From Nitrosomonas sp. (GTDB taxonomy: Bacteria > Pseudomonadota > Gammaproteobacteria > Burkholderiales > Nitrosomonadaceae), in assembly GCA_016710135.1 (NCBI GenBank), contig JADJLM010000001.1:1178001-1242000 (forward strand): a DNA stretch of 64,000 bases, in the 5' to 3' direction. Below are positions 26,930 to 36,890 of this stretch, piece by piece. Numbering within the stretch: position 1 is the stretch's first letter; every line of letters starts with the position of its first letter. The notes beneath the pieces are model-generated. The model was not told the origin of the DNA and made no database searches. It saw nothing but the letters and a program-made list of their open reading frames with translations. The translations under genes were made by a program, and so were the position numbers.

Positions 26930-27682
26930 AAATCTGATTACTCGTTAATCGGCGCGAATTAAATCGTCCTGCACATCTTTCAATTTCTTGCATCGTTAAA
27001 TCCGCTTCACCTTGTCGTAGATGAGTTATAAAGATTTGCGCATCTCGTTCTAACTTTTCTAACTCTTCAGCTAACATGCTTGGGCATAAATGTTTTGATC
27101 GCATTGCAATATCTTTCTTAGCATTGCAAAATGCAACCTCAATAATTAGATATTTTAAGTTTTGAATCTTATTTACTTCTACCCACAGCGCATCATTCGT
27201 CGTGGTATCGCCTGTAAAAACCAAACTAGACATACCTGAATTCAAATGAAATCCAACTGCCGGCACAACGTGATTAGCGGGTAATGGTGTAATCTTTCTC
27301 CCCTCTAAATCAACTTCATTTCCAATCACTATAGATTCATAAGTTAGGTAGGGATCCTCTCCATTTGGAATTTTGGTAAAATCTGGCCATATTTCCCAGT
27401 TAAAAAGATGTTTTTGGATGGCTTCTAACGTGGGAGTTATTGCATGAACAATCAATGGAAATTCTCGCAAACAACCAACAGTATCAATGAGAAAAGGGAT
27501 AAGAGCGATATGATCTAAATGAGAATGCGTAACAAAAATATGTTTAATTTTACTAATTCATCCAAGGTCAGATTACTAACACCCGTTCCCGCATCAATCA
27601 GAATGTCATCATCGAGTAGCATTGATGTGGTACTTGATCCTTTGCCTATCCCTCCACTACAACCTAATACTCTAAGCCTCAA
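26919..27682 (-). CDS. Metallo-beta-lactamase fold hydrolase, class II cAMP phosphodiesterase-like, frameshifted
   Basis: Repaired length is about 254 residues. From TTG 27682 the frame reads LRLRVLGCSGGIGKGSSTTS, then shifts near 27541-27546, where one A is missing from an A-run. The repaired sequence gives HIFVTHSHLDHIALIPFLID, the HxHxDH metal site, and joins the downstream frame (VFTGDTTTND and FITHL). This pattern fits the class II cyclic-nucleotide phosphodiesterase group. It overlaps the GAF-ATPase gene by 11 bases, suggesting a shared transcript. A second-messenger role is inferred from the family only. The start is uncertain, since no ATG is available. Confidence 0.72.
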
Positions 27683-27769
27683 AATATACCCCCCCTTTTA
27701 TCCGAATATTTAACCTGATTTTTTAATGACTGCTTTCGATAATAAACAGGGGATTACGTCAGATTCTAA

Positions 27770-28195
27770 TTATTTGACTAACAAAACTGGGATATCAGAC
27801 AGATGAATCAGTTTGCTAGCAATAGAACCCAGTAACATACCTGTTACTACGCCTAATCCTCTTGGTCCAATAACGATTTGATCAAATTGATGTGCTTGAG
27901 CAAATTGCATAATAGTTTCAGCTGGCTCCCCAATAGCAATATGATATTGGTATGAAATCTTTGCTGCATCTAACAATTCACGGACTTGCGCCAGATCCTT
28001 TAATCCCTCTTCTTGATGATATTGTTTGATATTTTCTTGACTAACAAACACTGAAATATCGCCATGTAATGGACTTTGAACATTCAGCAAATGAATCACT
28101 GGCAGTTCTTTGTACCAATCAAGAATAGGAATAAATTGGGAAATTGCTTTACTACAAGCATCAGAACCATCCACAGGCAGCAGCATTTTTAACAT
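27770..28195 (-). CDS. Universal stress protein (UspA family)
   Basis: A 141-residue single Usp domain. The N-terminal strand MLKMLLPVDGSDACSKAI and the C-terminal ATP-binding GPRGLGVVTGMLLGSIASKL loop are both present, so it probably belongs to the ATP-binding UspFG/MJ0577 type. The physiological trigger is not visible. It lies 46 bases after terC and 87 bases before the hydrolase gene, all leftward. Confidence 0.88.
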   Translation of the reverse strand: MLKMLLPVDGSDACSKAISQFIPILDWYKELPVIHLLNVQSPLHGDISVFVSQENIKQYHQEEGLKDLAQVRELLDAAKISYQYHIAIGEPAETIMQFAQAHQFDQIVIGPRGLGVVTGMLLGSIASKLIHLSDIPVLLVK

Positions 28196-28241
28196 GATAT
28201 CTCCTCAAACATTGTGTGTTTTTTCACAGAATCCAAAATCA

Positions 28242-28967
28242 TTAAACTGACTTGTTGTTATCACCACCCATTTCAGTTAACACTATTGTTTTTCTAACTG
28301 CTCTGGTTGCCAGCCATTTTCCAGTCATAATTACAATTAGTGTCGTTACAATTGGTGCAACCCAACGAAGGTATGCCGCGTTATCTTCGATCCAAACTTT
28401 TGTAACAGTATCTGTGGTTGACATATCACCCGCGATCCAACCCAACAAACCAGCTCCAATCACAATCGTTACAGGAAACCGAGTCATCAGCTTCATAACG
28501 AATTTACTTCCCCAAACAATAATAGGCACACTCACAAGCAATCCAAAAACAACAAGGCCAATATCACCCTTTGCAGCGCCCGCAATACCAATTACATTAT
28601 CTAAACTCATCACCGTATCAGCAATAATGATTGTTTTAATCGCTCCAAGTAAAGTTGTACCGGCATCGATTTGGTGTCCATTATCCGAAGACTCGGGCAT
28701 TAATAACTTGATTCCAATCCATATCAATAGCAACGCGCCAATGATTTTTAAAAAAGGCAAGGTCAAAAGATTCAGTGCGAAAAATACTAATATGACACGT
28801 ATAAAGATAGCGCCGAAAACACCCCAAAAAATCCCTTGATTACGCTGCTTTTCTGGCAGCCTGCGACAAGCTAGAGCAATAACTACCGCATTATCTCCTC
28901 CTAGCACGATGTCAATCGCAATGATTTGTAGTGCCGCGACCCAAAACTCAGGATCAGTAATTGTCAT
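28242..28967 (-). CDS. TerC/YjbE family integral membrane protein
   Basis: A 241-residue protein with about seven membrane helices. The family signature with acidic residues in the membrane is clear: IIAIDIVLGGDNAVVIALA near the start and IIADTVMSLDNVIGIAGAA in the middle. Such proteins are linked to metal ion (Mn, Ca) export and, in some bacteria, tellurite resistance; specific transport here is not shown. It follows the patatin gene by 17 bases and precedes the stress protein. Confidence 0.88.
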   Translation of the reverse strand: MTITDPEFWVAALQIIAIDIVLGGDNAVVIALACRRLPEKQRNQGIFWGVFGAIFIRVILVFFALNLLTLPFLKIIGALLLIWIGIKLLMPESSDNGHQIDAGTTLLGAIKTIIIADTVMSLDNVIGIAGAAKGDIGLVVFGLLVSVPIIVWGSKFVMKLMTRFPVTIVIGAGLLGWIAGDMSTTDTVTKVWIEDNAAYLRWVAPIVTTLIVIMTGKWLATRAVRKTIVLTEMGGDNNKSV

Positions 28968-28984
28968 CTTCCATTTCCTTCAGA

Positions 28985-30136
28985 TTATTGTATGAATTTA
29001 AGAATCTCAGTTTTTAATTGCATTGCGTCACGATATCCCAAATCAATTAAAGCATTACAAAAAGAAGCCTCAAATAAAACATAACTTAACAATCCTGATC
29101 CGCTCGCATTCATTGCGCCTACTGCCCGATAGAGGTAGCGCATCGTATGAGGAAGATGGTGAGCATGTTGCAAGGCAATTTCATTGATTTTTTGGCTAGG
29201 CGAAATCACCATCGATTGAATAGGTCGTAATGTCAGGCTGCTTTCTTTTCTAGCACTTGGAGGGATGAACGCAAGTGTTTCATTAATTCTATTTAGGCGC
29301 TCTAAATCAACATTTAAGCTATCAGCAAAGATACTGTTCATGGCATGCCCCGCTATTTGGGCCAGCGGCGGGTAACTCGTTACTTTGACCCGTTCACTAA
29401 CGACTATATCTTTGGGATTAACACCGATCACAAGCACGCGATCAGCACCTAAGTGTAATGCAGGGCTAAGTGGCGCAAACTGACGCATGGACCCGTCTCC
29501 AAAATACTCTCGATTTACCCGCACTGCAGGAAAAATAAATGGAATTGATGAAGAGGCAAGTAAATGCTGAATACCGATAAAAGATGCTACTCCTACTCGT
29601 TGTGAACGTTTCCAAGGAAGAATACTTTTGTTTCCCTGAAAAAATGTAACAGATTGCCCCGATGTATAACCCCATACCGTAATTCCCAGCGCATGCAGAG
29701 CTCCTGCATGAATACTTCGCTGGATACCTCTAAACGGAAGTCGGCAAGCCAGCATTGATCGTAATGGAGCATTATCCAATAACGATACAGGTCTCCGAGC
29801 TAATCCACTCGAAAATAAAGAACCTAATAGGCGAAGAGTATTTTGCATCAAACCCAACAAGTCTGCACGATGCACCATACCAACATGCAAACTACTCCAA
29901 ACTTTCTGTAGTTGCCTTACCCCGGTGGAAAAATGTGTGGCTGACATGGCTAAACCAGCAGCATTGATTGCACCAGCAGATGTACCACAAATAATTGAAA
30001 ACGGGCTACGTGCATGCGCCGGAATCATTTCAGCAATCGCAAGCAATACTCCAACTTGATAAGCAGCTCGCGCACCCCCGCCTGTTAAAACAAGGCCAAT
30101 TTTGGGTGATGGATTAGTGGTATCGTGATCACTCAC
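28985..30136 (-). CDS. Patatin-like phospholipase
   Basis: A 383-residue protein with the patatin catalytic dyad: the oxyanion loop LTGGGARAAYQVG, the nucleophile elbow GTSAG, and the catalytic Asp in YFGDGSMRQFAP. These enzymes hydrolyse acyl chains from phospholipids or lipids. No signal peptide is seen, so a cytoplasmic or inner-membrane site is likely. The start overlaps the 85-residue gene upstream by 8 bases. Confidence 0.88.
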   Translation of the reverse strand: MSDHDTTNPSPKIGLVLTGGGARAAYQVGVLLAIAEMIPAHARSPFSIICGTSAGAINAAGLAMSATHFSTGVRQLQKVWSSLHVGMVHRADLLGLMQNTLRLLGSLFSSGLARRPVSLLDNAPLRSMLACRLPFRGIQRSIHAGALHALGITVWGYTSGQSVTFFQGNKSILPWKRSQRVGVASFIGIQHLLASSSIPFIFPAVRVNREYFGDGSMRQFAPLSPALHLGADRVLVIGVNPKDIVVSERVKVTSYPPLAQIAGHAMNSIFADSLNVDLERLNRINETLAFIPPSARKESSLTLRPIQSMVISPSQKINEIALQHAHHLPHTMRYLYRAVGAMNASGSGLLSYVLFEASFCNALIDLGYRDAMQLKTEILKFIQ

Positions 30137-30386
30137 AGTTGATGGATTTAGAATTTACCTTTTCAAGCGCATCGGACAATGTTTCCTCAGGTAAATCATT
30201 TAAGCTAGCTGAAAGTACCCTCGCCGATTTACAAATATCACCTACTAATATTCTATCATCAAGATTTGCAATAAATACTGCTGCTGCCCCTACCGTCTTT
30301 AAAAGACTTTGTCGCTCATTCATTAGCATTTCTATCTCTGAGCGTAACATTGATAATTCCTGTTCTCGTCGTTGCGTATGTATCAT
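30129..30386 (-). CDS. Small coiled-coil protein of unknown function
   Basis: An 85-residue soluble protein. Residues 1-32 are charged and heptad-like (RREQELSMLRSEIEMLMNER), predicting a coiled coil. The remainder is mixed, with SLNDLPEETLSDALEKVN near the end. No family is recognised. The 8-base overlap with the patatin gene argues that it is real and co-translated. Divergent from pip, 158 bases away. Confidence 0.6.
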   Translation of the reverse strand: MIHTQRREQELSMLRSEIEMLMNERQSLLKTVGAAAVFIANLDDRILVGDICKSARVLSASLNDLPEETLSDALEKVNSKSINCE

Positions 30387-30544
30387 AAATTACTTCCTAT
30401 GCCTGGTATACTAAGTTACATTCATCTACAGACTATAACAGTAACTTTTATCCCTTAAACACTAAAACTCTTCGGAATTTAATCGTCTTTTCGAATAACT
30501 TAGCAATCAATTATTACCGACAAAAAATCTAAGGGTAATCCTAA

Positions 30545-31498
30545 ATGAAGCTATTTGAACTCTACCCAGAAATCAATCCTTATAATCAGGGCATGTTACC
30601 ACTTGATACCATGCATACGATGTATTGGGAGCAGTCTGGCAACCCATCTGGTACTCCTGTTTTATTCCTGCATGGTGGCCCTGGAGCAGGATCCACACTG
30701 CAGCATCGTCGTTTCTTTGACCCAACTTGTTATCGAATTGTTATATATGACCAACGAGGCGCTGGTAAATCCACACCGCTCGGCGAAATCCGTAACAACA
30801 CTACACTCCATTTAATTGAAGATATTGAAACACTCCGGAAGCATCTCGGTATCGACCGCTGGTTGATCTTCGGCGGATCATGGGGAAGCACTTTAGCGCT
30901 AGCCTACGGAGAAAACCATCCTGATCGCTGCTTAGGCTTTATTTTACGTGGAATTTTCTTATGCCGGAAAAGTGAAATAGACTGGTTCCTCTATGGGTTA
31001 CGTACTTTCTTTCCAGAGCCCTGGGAAGAATTTGTATCGGAATTAACGCTATCGGAGCAAGAAGATATACTGGCCGCCTATTATACTCGTCTAATGGATC
31101 TTGATCCTGCTATTCATATGCCTGCAGCTCGAGCTTGGGGGCGCTATGAGGGCCGTTGCTCCACTTTGCTGCCGAATTCGGAAACAGTCAGTTATTTCTC
31201 AAGTGACGAGGTTGCATTAGGGTTGGCACGTATGGAAGCACACTACTTTAAACATAATATCTTTCTGCCTGAAAGCTCATTACTCGACAATATAAGTAAG
31301 CTCCAGCACCACCCTGCAATCATTGTGCAAGGGCGATATGATGCAGTTTGCCCAATCATCAGTGCAAATGATTTGCATCATGCCTGGCCTAACGCTGAGT
31401 ACCTCATTATTGATGATGCCGGACATTCTGCCTGGGAGCCAGGGATCCGATCCGCATTAATCAAAGCGACAGAAAAATTTAAATCAATCGATCGATAG
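30545..31498 (+). CDS. pip: Proline iminopeptidase
   Basis: A 317-residue alpha/beta hydrolase of the peptidase S33 family that removes N-terminal proline from peptides. Family features: oxyanion HGGPGAGS, nucleophile in FGGSWGSTLALAY (Ser112), the acid in QGRYDAVCP and the His in DDAGHSAWEPG. The cap region contains the family WGRYEG segment. Cytoplasmic, with no signal peptide. Convergent with bioD, 12 bases away. Confidence 0.92.
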   Translation: MKLFELYPEINPYNQGMLPLDTMHTMYWEQSGNPSGTPVLFLHGGPGAGSTLQHRRFFDPTCYRIVIYDQRGAGKSTPLGEIRNNTTLHLIEDIETLRKHLGIDRWLIFGGSWGSTLALAYGENHPDRCLGFILRGIFLCRKSEIDWFLYGLRTFFPEPWEEFVSELTLSEQEDILAAYYTRLMDLDPAIHMPAARAWGRYEGRCSTLLPNSETVSYFSSDEVALGLARMEAHYFKHNIFLPESSLLDNISKLQHHPAIIVQGRYDAVCPIISANDLHHAWPNAEYLIIDDAGHSAWEPGIRSALIKATEKFKSIDR

Positions 31499-31510
31499 CA
31501 TTTGATTGAA

Positions 31511-32179
31511 TCACATTAGAAGCGGGTTAATATTCAATAAATTTGCAGATTCACGCGCATCAATATGTAGGTTATAGGGTAATATCCCAATTAATGGGCA
31601 TGCCAGTCTGTGCTTTAACACCTCAATATTACCAATAATATCTGCCATTTGAGGATCGATGGTATTCGCTACCCAACCCGCAAGTGGCAAATGTCTCGCA
31701 CGAATCGCTTCTACAGTTAACAAAGCATGATTCAAACAACCGAGACGCAGTCCAACTACCAATATGATTGGTAAATTTAATGCGACTGCCAGATCACTCG
31801 TATCTGTTTGAGAAGTTAGTGGAACAACAAACCCGCCTACACCTTCAACAATAACGATATCTACCGCTTTTTGCACAGTATGGAATGCTTGCTGAATTAC
31901 TGTAATATCGATATCAATCGCTTCATAATTTGCTGCAATTTGGGGCGCTGCCGCTGCCACTAACCGATAAGAATTAATCACGGTACAATCGAATTGCTTC
32001 GTAGACACTGCACTTAGCTGATCAACATCAAGCCACCGGCCATTCTCGCAACCTGCTGCTATCGGCTTTATGCCAACAACTGACCGCCCTGTTTGTGCAA
32101 AAGCATGAATGAGCGAACAGCTAACTAATGTTTTCCCTATATTGGTGTCAGTCCCTGTCACAAAGAAGCCGATTGACAT
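31511..32179 (-). CDS. bioD: Dethiobiotin synthetase
   Basis: A 222-residue ATP-dependent enzyme forming the ureido ring of dethiobiotin from diaminopelargonic acid and CO2. P-loop GTDTNIGKT at the N-terminus, IKPIAAG, the Mg/substrate segment VEGVGGFVVPL and nucleotide loop LRLGCLNHALL match the family. Its start overlaps the bioC end by 22 bases. Last gene of the biotin operon. Confidence 0.93.
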   Translation of the reverse strand: MSIGFFVTGTDTNIGKTLVSCSLIHAFAQTGRSVVGIKPIAAGCENGRWLDVDQLSAVSTKQFDCTVINSYRLVAAAAPQIAANYEAIDIDITVIQQAFHTVQKAVDIVIVEGVGGFVVPLTSQTDTSDLAVALNLPIILVVGLRLGCLNHALLTVEAIRARHLPLAGWVANTIDPQMADIIGNIEVLKHRLACPLIGILPYNLHIDARESANLLNINPLLM

Positions 32180-33072
32180 AACGCTACTGCTCGCTGATTT
32201 CCCAGTTTTTGCTTTGTTGTAGCTTTAAGTAAAGCTGCTTTTGAGACAGGTTTCCAGGCGTGGCCATAAATTACTTCATAGGTTGCAGGTAATTTTCCGG
32301 ATTGGCGTAGTAATTCGTAACGATCGATGATTTGCTGCCACACCCCTTTTCCTGTAAGACCTTTTCTACGCCCAATCATAACATTATGAGCACCAATCGC
32401 TTTGAGGTCACGCACGATACTTGCTACATCCTGATAAGTCAGCGTAATGTATTCCATATCCATGACTGGCTCGGCGAAACCCGCATGAACCAATATGTCA
32501 CCGATATCATGCATATCGATAAAATGATTAATATGGTGATGTGAATCAACGGCTTTGAACGCTTTTCTTAATTCATACAAAGTATCGGGGCCAAAAGTAC
32601 TAAACATGATCAACCCACCCGGTGTCAAGACGCGATGACACTCGGTCATGGATTGCTTTAAATCATTGCACCACTGCAGTGCCAAATTTGACCAAATCAT
32701 ATTGACAGATTCTTTCTGCAAAGGTAGTTGTTCAATATCACCAGTCACATAATCAATAGGATAACGCTTAACAAATGAAACCCATTTTCTCCATCCTGAA
32801 ATCGGCTGACAAGCCTGTAAATGCATAGTTAAAGCAATATCAAGCGCAATAATTTTAGAATGATCATAACGCTCTAGTAGCTTTCGGGTACCATAACCGG
32901 TACCACTTCCCATATCCAAGATAAAATCTGGAAGATATTTTATATAATCCAGTCTAGACAGCATCCGATCACATATTTCGCGTTGTAAAACTGCTGCATG
33001 ATCATAAGTCTTAGCTGCATTCTCAAATGATTGTCGCAGTAGGCGCTTATCTAAACTATGTTCATAAATCAT
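32158..33072 (-). CDS. bioC: Malonyl-ACP O-methyltransferase
   Basis: A 304-residue SAM-dependent methyltransferase that methylates malonyl-ACP so fatty acid synthesis can build the pimelate chain. SAM motif I is LDMGSGTGYGTRKLLERY, with later IWSNLALQWCND and LTPGGLIMFSTFGPDTL typical of BioC. The start is placed at ATG 33072 (MIYEHSLDKR), which overlaps the true bioH end by 11 bases; the longer frame to 33123 would run through the bioH C-terminus. Confidence 0.9.
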   Translation of the reverse strand: MIYEHSLDKRLLRQSFENAAKTYDHAAVLQREICDRMLSRLDYIKYLPDFILDMGSGTGYGTRKLLERYDHSKIIALDIALTMHLQACQPISGWRKWVSFVKRYPIDYVTGDIEQLPLQKESVNMIWSNLALQWCNDLKQSMTECHRVLTPGGLIMFSTFGPDTLYELRKAFKAVDSHHHINHFIDMHDIGDILVHAGFAEPVMDMEYITLTYQDVASIVRDLKAIGAHNVMIGRRKGLTGKGVWQQIIDRYELLRQSGKLPATYEVIYGHAWKPVSKAALLKATTKQKLGNQRAVALCQSASL

Positions 33073-33821
33073 ACAAACTAGCCACAAACTGGTTAGGGTA
33101 AGATAAAAAGGGAGCGTGTCCACAACGCTGATATAAATCCAATTTTGAATCGATCAACTGCTGGTGCATCCATTCTGCAGCCTCACAGTCAGTAATTACA
33201 TCATTTTTTTCCATGAATTAGCAGGACAGGTAGCGTTAATTTACTTACTTCTTCACGGAGATCAGTAGTTACTAAAATTTGCAGTCCAGCTTTAAGTGAT
33301 TGCTCGTTGGGTTTTAAAGATCCAAAGAAATTATTTCTGAGCTGCGTTAACATTGTGGATGAATCGCAACTCCCTTTCATTTGCAAAGTAAAGAATCGAT
33401 TGATTGTTTGAACATATTGTTTTACTAATTTACTCATAAAGAGCTGAACTGTGGTTTCTTCCATGCCCCATTGCCAATGCTCGCGTTTGATGAAGCTCGG
33501 TGTTGTAGCAACTAAAACCAATTTATTGATTTGTTTTGGCAGACCCAATGCAAGTTTGATCGCAACCTGCCCACCTAATGACCAACCACATAAAATACAC
33601 GATGAAGGTAAGTTTGCTGCAATCACTTTAACCATTTCTTCAAGCGAAAAAGCAGGTATAGCAGTATTATGTCCATGCCCCGGTAAATCAATCAAATGCA
33701 AGCGAAATTTGCTGGATAGCTGCGCTTGCACACTGCTCCAGATACCACTATGCATGGCCCAGCCATGAAGCATCACAAGATCAGGCCCTTCTCCAATTGT
33801 TTTTATATATAAACGATGCAT
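33062..33821 (-). CDS. bioH: Pimeloyl-ACP methyl ester carboxylesterase, frameshifted
   Basis: An alpha/beta hydrolase that cleaves pimeloyl-ACP methyl ester, ending the BioC-BioH pimelate route. LHGWAMHSGIW, the nucleophile CGWSLGGQVA and LVATTPSF are clear. As read, the frame stops after HGKK because of an A7 run (T7 on the plus strand, 33204-33210). Removing one A restores NDVITDCEAAEWMHQQL and the catalytic His in RCGHAPFLSYP, ending at 33062 with an 11-base overlap into bioC. Repaired length is about 252 residues, normal for BioH. Confidence 0.88.
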
Positions 33822-33845
33822 ATCAGTTCGCTACTTAACATGTTT

Positions 33846-35027
33846 TTATGCTGATCCAATCCAAATCATTCGTTCCACTCGCTGTAATGCTTCGATTAAT
33901 TGAATGACTTCTGCTTCACGATGACTCGCTGATAGCGAAATACGCAGGCGTGCCTGACCAACCGGCACCGTTGGCGGTCTAATCGCCGGAACCAATATCC
34001 CTTCTCTCCGAAGCATTTCACTTAACAAAACTGCTGTACTACTTTCCCCAATCAGCAATGGTTGAATCGGTGTGAATGAAGGCAGCAATGACCAACGCGC
34101 AGATTGATAATGATCTTTAAGCAAAATAATGAGTCGAGCTAGTTTCTCTCGCCTCCATGCTTCTCGCTCAAGCAGAATCAGGCTCTGCATGATTGCGCAA
34201 GCCAGCGCAGAAGGCATTGCTGTGGTATAACCATAGGTACGTGCAAACTGAATCAACATTTCAATTAGTTCAGGCTGGCCCGCAACAAATGCACCAAAAA
34301 CCCCCACCGACTTACCTAGTGTTGCCATATAAATAAGATGAGGCGAATTTAGATCAATCTGATCACAATGATGGAGAATTCCCTTCCCAGCATGACCCAG
34401 CACGCCAAAACCATGTGCATCATCAATCAATAACCAAGCGTTATATTTCTGACAGAGCGTTAGTAATTCTTTAACTGGTGCAATATCACCATCCATACTA
34501 AATACAGCATCGGTTAGTACAAGCTTGTTTGGAACATGAGTTTGAGCAAGTGCACGTTCTAGCGTTTCTAAATCAAGATGAGGGTATCGAATCAACTTTG
34601 CTTTGGAGAGCAGTGCCGCATCATTGAGTGATGCATGATTCAGCTTATCTGCAAATACTGCATCATGATGCCCTACTAAAGTCGTTACAACAGCAATATT
34701 GGCCATATAACCTGTAGAAAATAATAGCGCTCTTGGCAATTCGGTATACTTTGCCAACGCATTTTCCAGGTCATGGTGAACTTCAGAGTGACCACTGATG
34801 AGATGTGACGCACCGGAACCAGCGCCATATTGAAGCGATCCTTGACATAGTGCTGCAACCACCTCTGGGTGATTAGCCAGCCCTAAATAATCATTACTAC
34901 AAAAAGATAGATTAGATTGTGTCGCAACTTTAATATGAGGTGTTTGCGGACCCTGTCGCGTCAAGCGATAACGAAATAATCCTTCATTTTTACGCTGCTC
35001 AAGCCTCTGAACCAGTTCTTCAAGCAT
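33846..35027 (-). CDS. bioF: 8-amino-7-oxononanoate synthase
   Basis: A 393-residue PLP enzyme condensing pimeloyl-ACP or -CoA with alanine. The PLP site is in YMATLGKSVGVFGA (Schiff-base Lys), with DDAHGFGVLG and FCSNDYLGLANH upstream. All core motifs and length are normal. It lies 3 bases after bioB and 24 bases before bioH. Confidence 0.94.
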   Translation of the reverse strand: MLEELVQRLEQRKNEGLFRYRLTRQGPQTPHIKVATQSNLSFCSNDYLGLANHPEVVAALCQGSLQYGAGSGASHLISGHSEVHHDLENALAKYTELPRALLFSTGYMANIAVVTTLVGHHDAVFADKLNHASLNDAALLSKAKLIRYPHLDLETLERALAQTHVPNKLVLTDAVFSMDGDIAPVKELLTLCQKYNAWLLIDDAHGFGVLGHAGKGILHHCDQIDLNSPHLIYMATLGKSVGVFGAFVAGQPELIEMLIQFARTYGYTTAMPSALACAIMQSLILLEREAWRREKLARLIILLKDHYQSARWSLLPSFTPIQPLLIGESSTAVLLSEMLRREGILVPAIRPPTVPVGQARLRISLSASHREAEVIQLIEALQRVERMIWIGSA

Positions 35028-35030
35028 TGA

Positions 35031-36026
35031 CTACACAGTGCGCAAGCCTAATTTTTCAAATAATGCTCTATCCGATTCGATGGCTGGGTTACCCGTGGTT
35101 AATAATTTATCTCCATAAAAAATAGAATTAGCGCCTGCCAGAAAGCAAAGTGCTTGTATCGCTTCTGACATCATGCGCCTTCCCGCTGACAACCTCACCA
35201 TCGCCTTAGGCATGGTGATTCGTGCAACAGCAATCGTACGTACAAATTCCAGTAGGTCAAGCGATTCAGTACCATAAAGCGGCGTCCCCTCAACTTGCAC
35301 AAGATAATTTATGGGTACTGACTCTGGATAGGGATCAAGGTTTGCCAATTGAGCAATTAATGCTGCACGGGTTTCGCGTGATTCCCCCATACCGACAATT
35401 CCACCGCAACAAACATTGATTCCCGCTTCCCTAACCTGCTCTAGCGTGTGGATTCGATCGCTATAATCGCGTGTTGTAATTATTTCTTGATAGTATTCAG
35501 GTGAAGTATCAAGATTATGGTTGTAATAATCAAGCCCAGCCTGCTTAAGTTGTTCGGCCTGGCCTGGTTTGAGTAAACCTAATGTAGCACAGGTTTCGAG
35601 GCCAAGTGATTTAACATCTCGGATTATTTCAGCTATTTTTGCTATATCGCGTTGCTTAGGTCCTCGCCAAGCAGCTCCCATACAAAAACGCGTAGCACCT
35701 TCTGCTTTGGCAATTTTTGCCGCTGAAACCACTTCCTCGGTTGAAAGCAGGTCTTGATCTTCAACATTGGTATGATAGCGTGCTGCTTGAGGACAATATC
35801 CGCAATCCTCAGGACACCCCCCTGTTTTAACTGATATCAAAGTCGAAAGTTGAAGTGTGTTAGCATCGTGATATTGACGATGCGCAGACTGCGCCTGATA
35901 GATCAAATCATTAAAAGGTAAATCAAACAAAGCCTGAATTTGTTCGATACTCCATCGTGCCTCTTTATGCTGAAGGTGCACACAATCGGTCTCTTTTTGA
36001 TCAATACTACTTAAAATAGGATTCAT
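35031..36026 (-). CDS. bioB: Biotin synthase
   Basis: A 331-residue radical SAM enzyme that inserts sulfur into dethiobiotin. The cluster motif CPEDCGYC is followed by FCMGAAWRGP and YNHNLDTSPEYY, all typical of BioB; NVCCGGIVGMGE and the C-terminal FYGDKLLTTGNP complete the pattern. First gene of the operon bioB-bioF-bioH-bioC-bioD. It is divergent from comF with 63 bases between starts. No obvious BirA operator palindrome was found there. Confidence 0.95.
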   Translation of the reverse strand: MNPILSSIDQKETDCVHLQHKEARWSIEQIQALFDLPFNDLIYQAQSAHRQYHDANTLQLSTLISVKTGGCPEDCGYCPQAARYHTNVEDQDLLSTEEVVSAAKIAKAEGATRFCMGAAWRGPKQRDIAKIAEIIRDVKSLGLETCATLGLLKPGQAEQLKQAGLDYYNHNLDTSPEYYQEIITTRDYSDRIHTLEQVREAGINVCCGGIVGMGESRETRAALIAQLANLDPYPESVPINYLVQVEGTPLYGTESLDLLEFVRTIAVARITMPKAMVRLSAGRRMMSEAIQALCFLAGANSIFYGDKLLTTGNPAIESDRALFEKLGLRTV

Positions 36027-36089
36027 ACTATATAAATAACAAATCAGTTAATAAATTACTAAAGATTCCCTTATGTAAGCTTATGGGAA

Positions 36090-36890
36090 TTGAATTGCGT
36101 GGAATCATCAAGGATTAGCTACCAGTTGTCAAATTTTATCTCAACATTAATTAACAATCGCTCAATAATTAGGCAATTAATATTGCCGCATCGTTGTGTA
36201 TTATGCTCAGCTCAGCAACATGACAACCTATGTTCGGCATGCAGAACAGCTTTACCTGAGCTCAATCCAAGCTGCTGCTCACTTTGTTTAACTCCTTTAC
36301 CAACTTTTACACATTGTGGCACTTGTCTCAATACTCCGCCGCTGTGGCATAATATCGTCGCAGGGTATCGTTACGCTTTCCCAGTCGATGTTATGATTCA
36401 GAAGCTCAAATATGGACTGGACCTCACCTTAACACCTATTTTGGCTAATTTTATTGTATCAAAGATCAATCACAATCGACTTCCTGATGCCATCATTCCT
36501 GTGCCGCTTCATCCCGAAAAAATGAAAACCAGAGGATTCAATCAGGCCATTGAAATTAGTCGCTATGTTTCTAAGCAAACAGATATTCCAGTTCTCTCCC
36601 ACATTTGCTTACGTGTCAAAAATACACCTTCACAAATCGAATTGCCCTGGAAAAAAAGACAACAAAATGTTCGGAATGCTTTTACGTGTCAATCCGATCT
36701 AACAAATAAACATATCGCAATATTGGATGATGTAATGACAAGTGGCGCTACAGCTAATGCTTTAGCAAAAGCGATAATCAAACGAGGCGCTGCTAAGGTC
36801 AGTGTATGGGTCGTGGCACGATCACTGCTCTCCCCAAAAAACCAAAGTACCAGTCAATCGTTGCCACAGTTTCCCGATGAGTGCCTTTAA
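36090..36890 (+). CDS. comF: ComF family phosphoribosyltransferase
   Basis: About 266 residues. The N-terminal half has paired cysteine zinc-finger motifs (CVLCSAQQ, CSAC, CSLC, CGTC). The C-terminal half is a type I phosphoribosyltransferase fold with the PRPP loop ILDDVMTSGAT and VPLHPEKMKTRGFNQA. ComF acts in DNA uptake during natural transformation in some bacteria; type IV pilus genes lie close by. The start is uncertain: a TTG at 36090 or GTG at 36099, since no ATG is available. It overlaps trmL by 14 bases. Confidence 0.85.
   Translation: MNCVESSRISYQLSNFISTLINNRSIIRQLILPHRCVLCSAQQHDNLCSACRTALPELNPSCCSLCLTPLPTFTHCGTCLNTPPLWHNIVAGYRYAFPVDVMIQKLKYGLDLTLTPILANFIVSKINHNRLPDAIIPVPLHPEKMKTRGFNQAIEISRYVSKQTDIPVLSHICLRVKNTPSQIELPWKKRQQNVRNAFTCQSDLTNKHIAILDDVMTSGATANALAKAIIKRGAAKVSVWVVARSLLSPKNQSTSQSLPQFPDECL

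Noticed and set aside
36027..36089. BirA operator between bioB and comF
   Set aside because: The 63-base gap contains no long inverted repeat resembling TTGTAAACC-N-GGTTTACAA.
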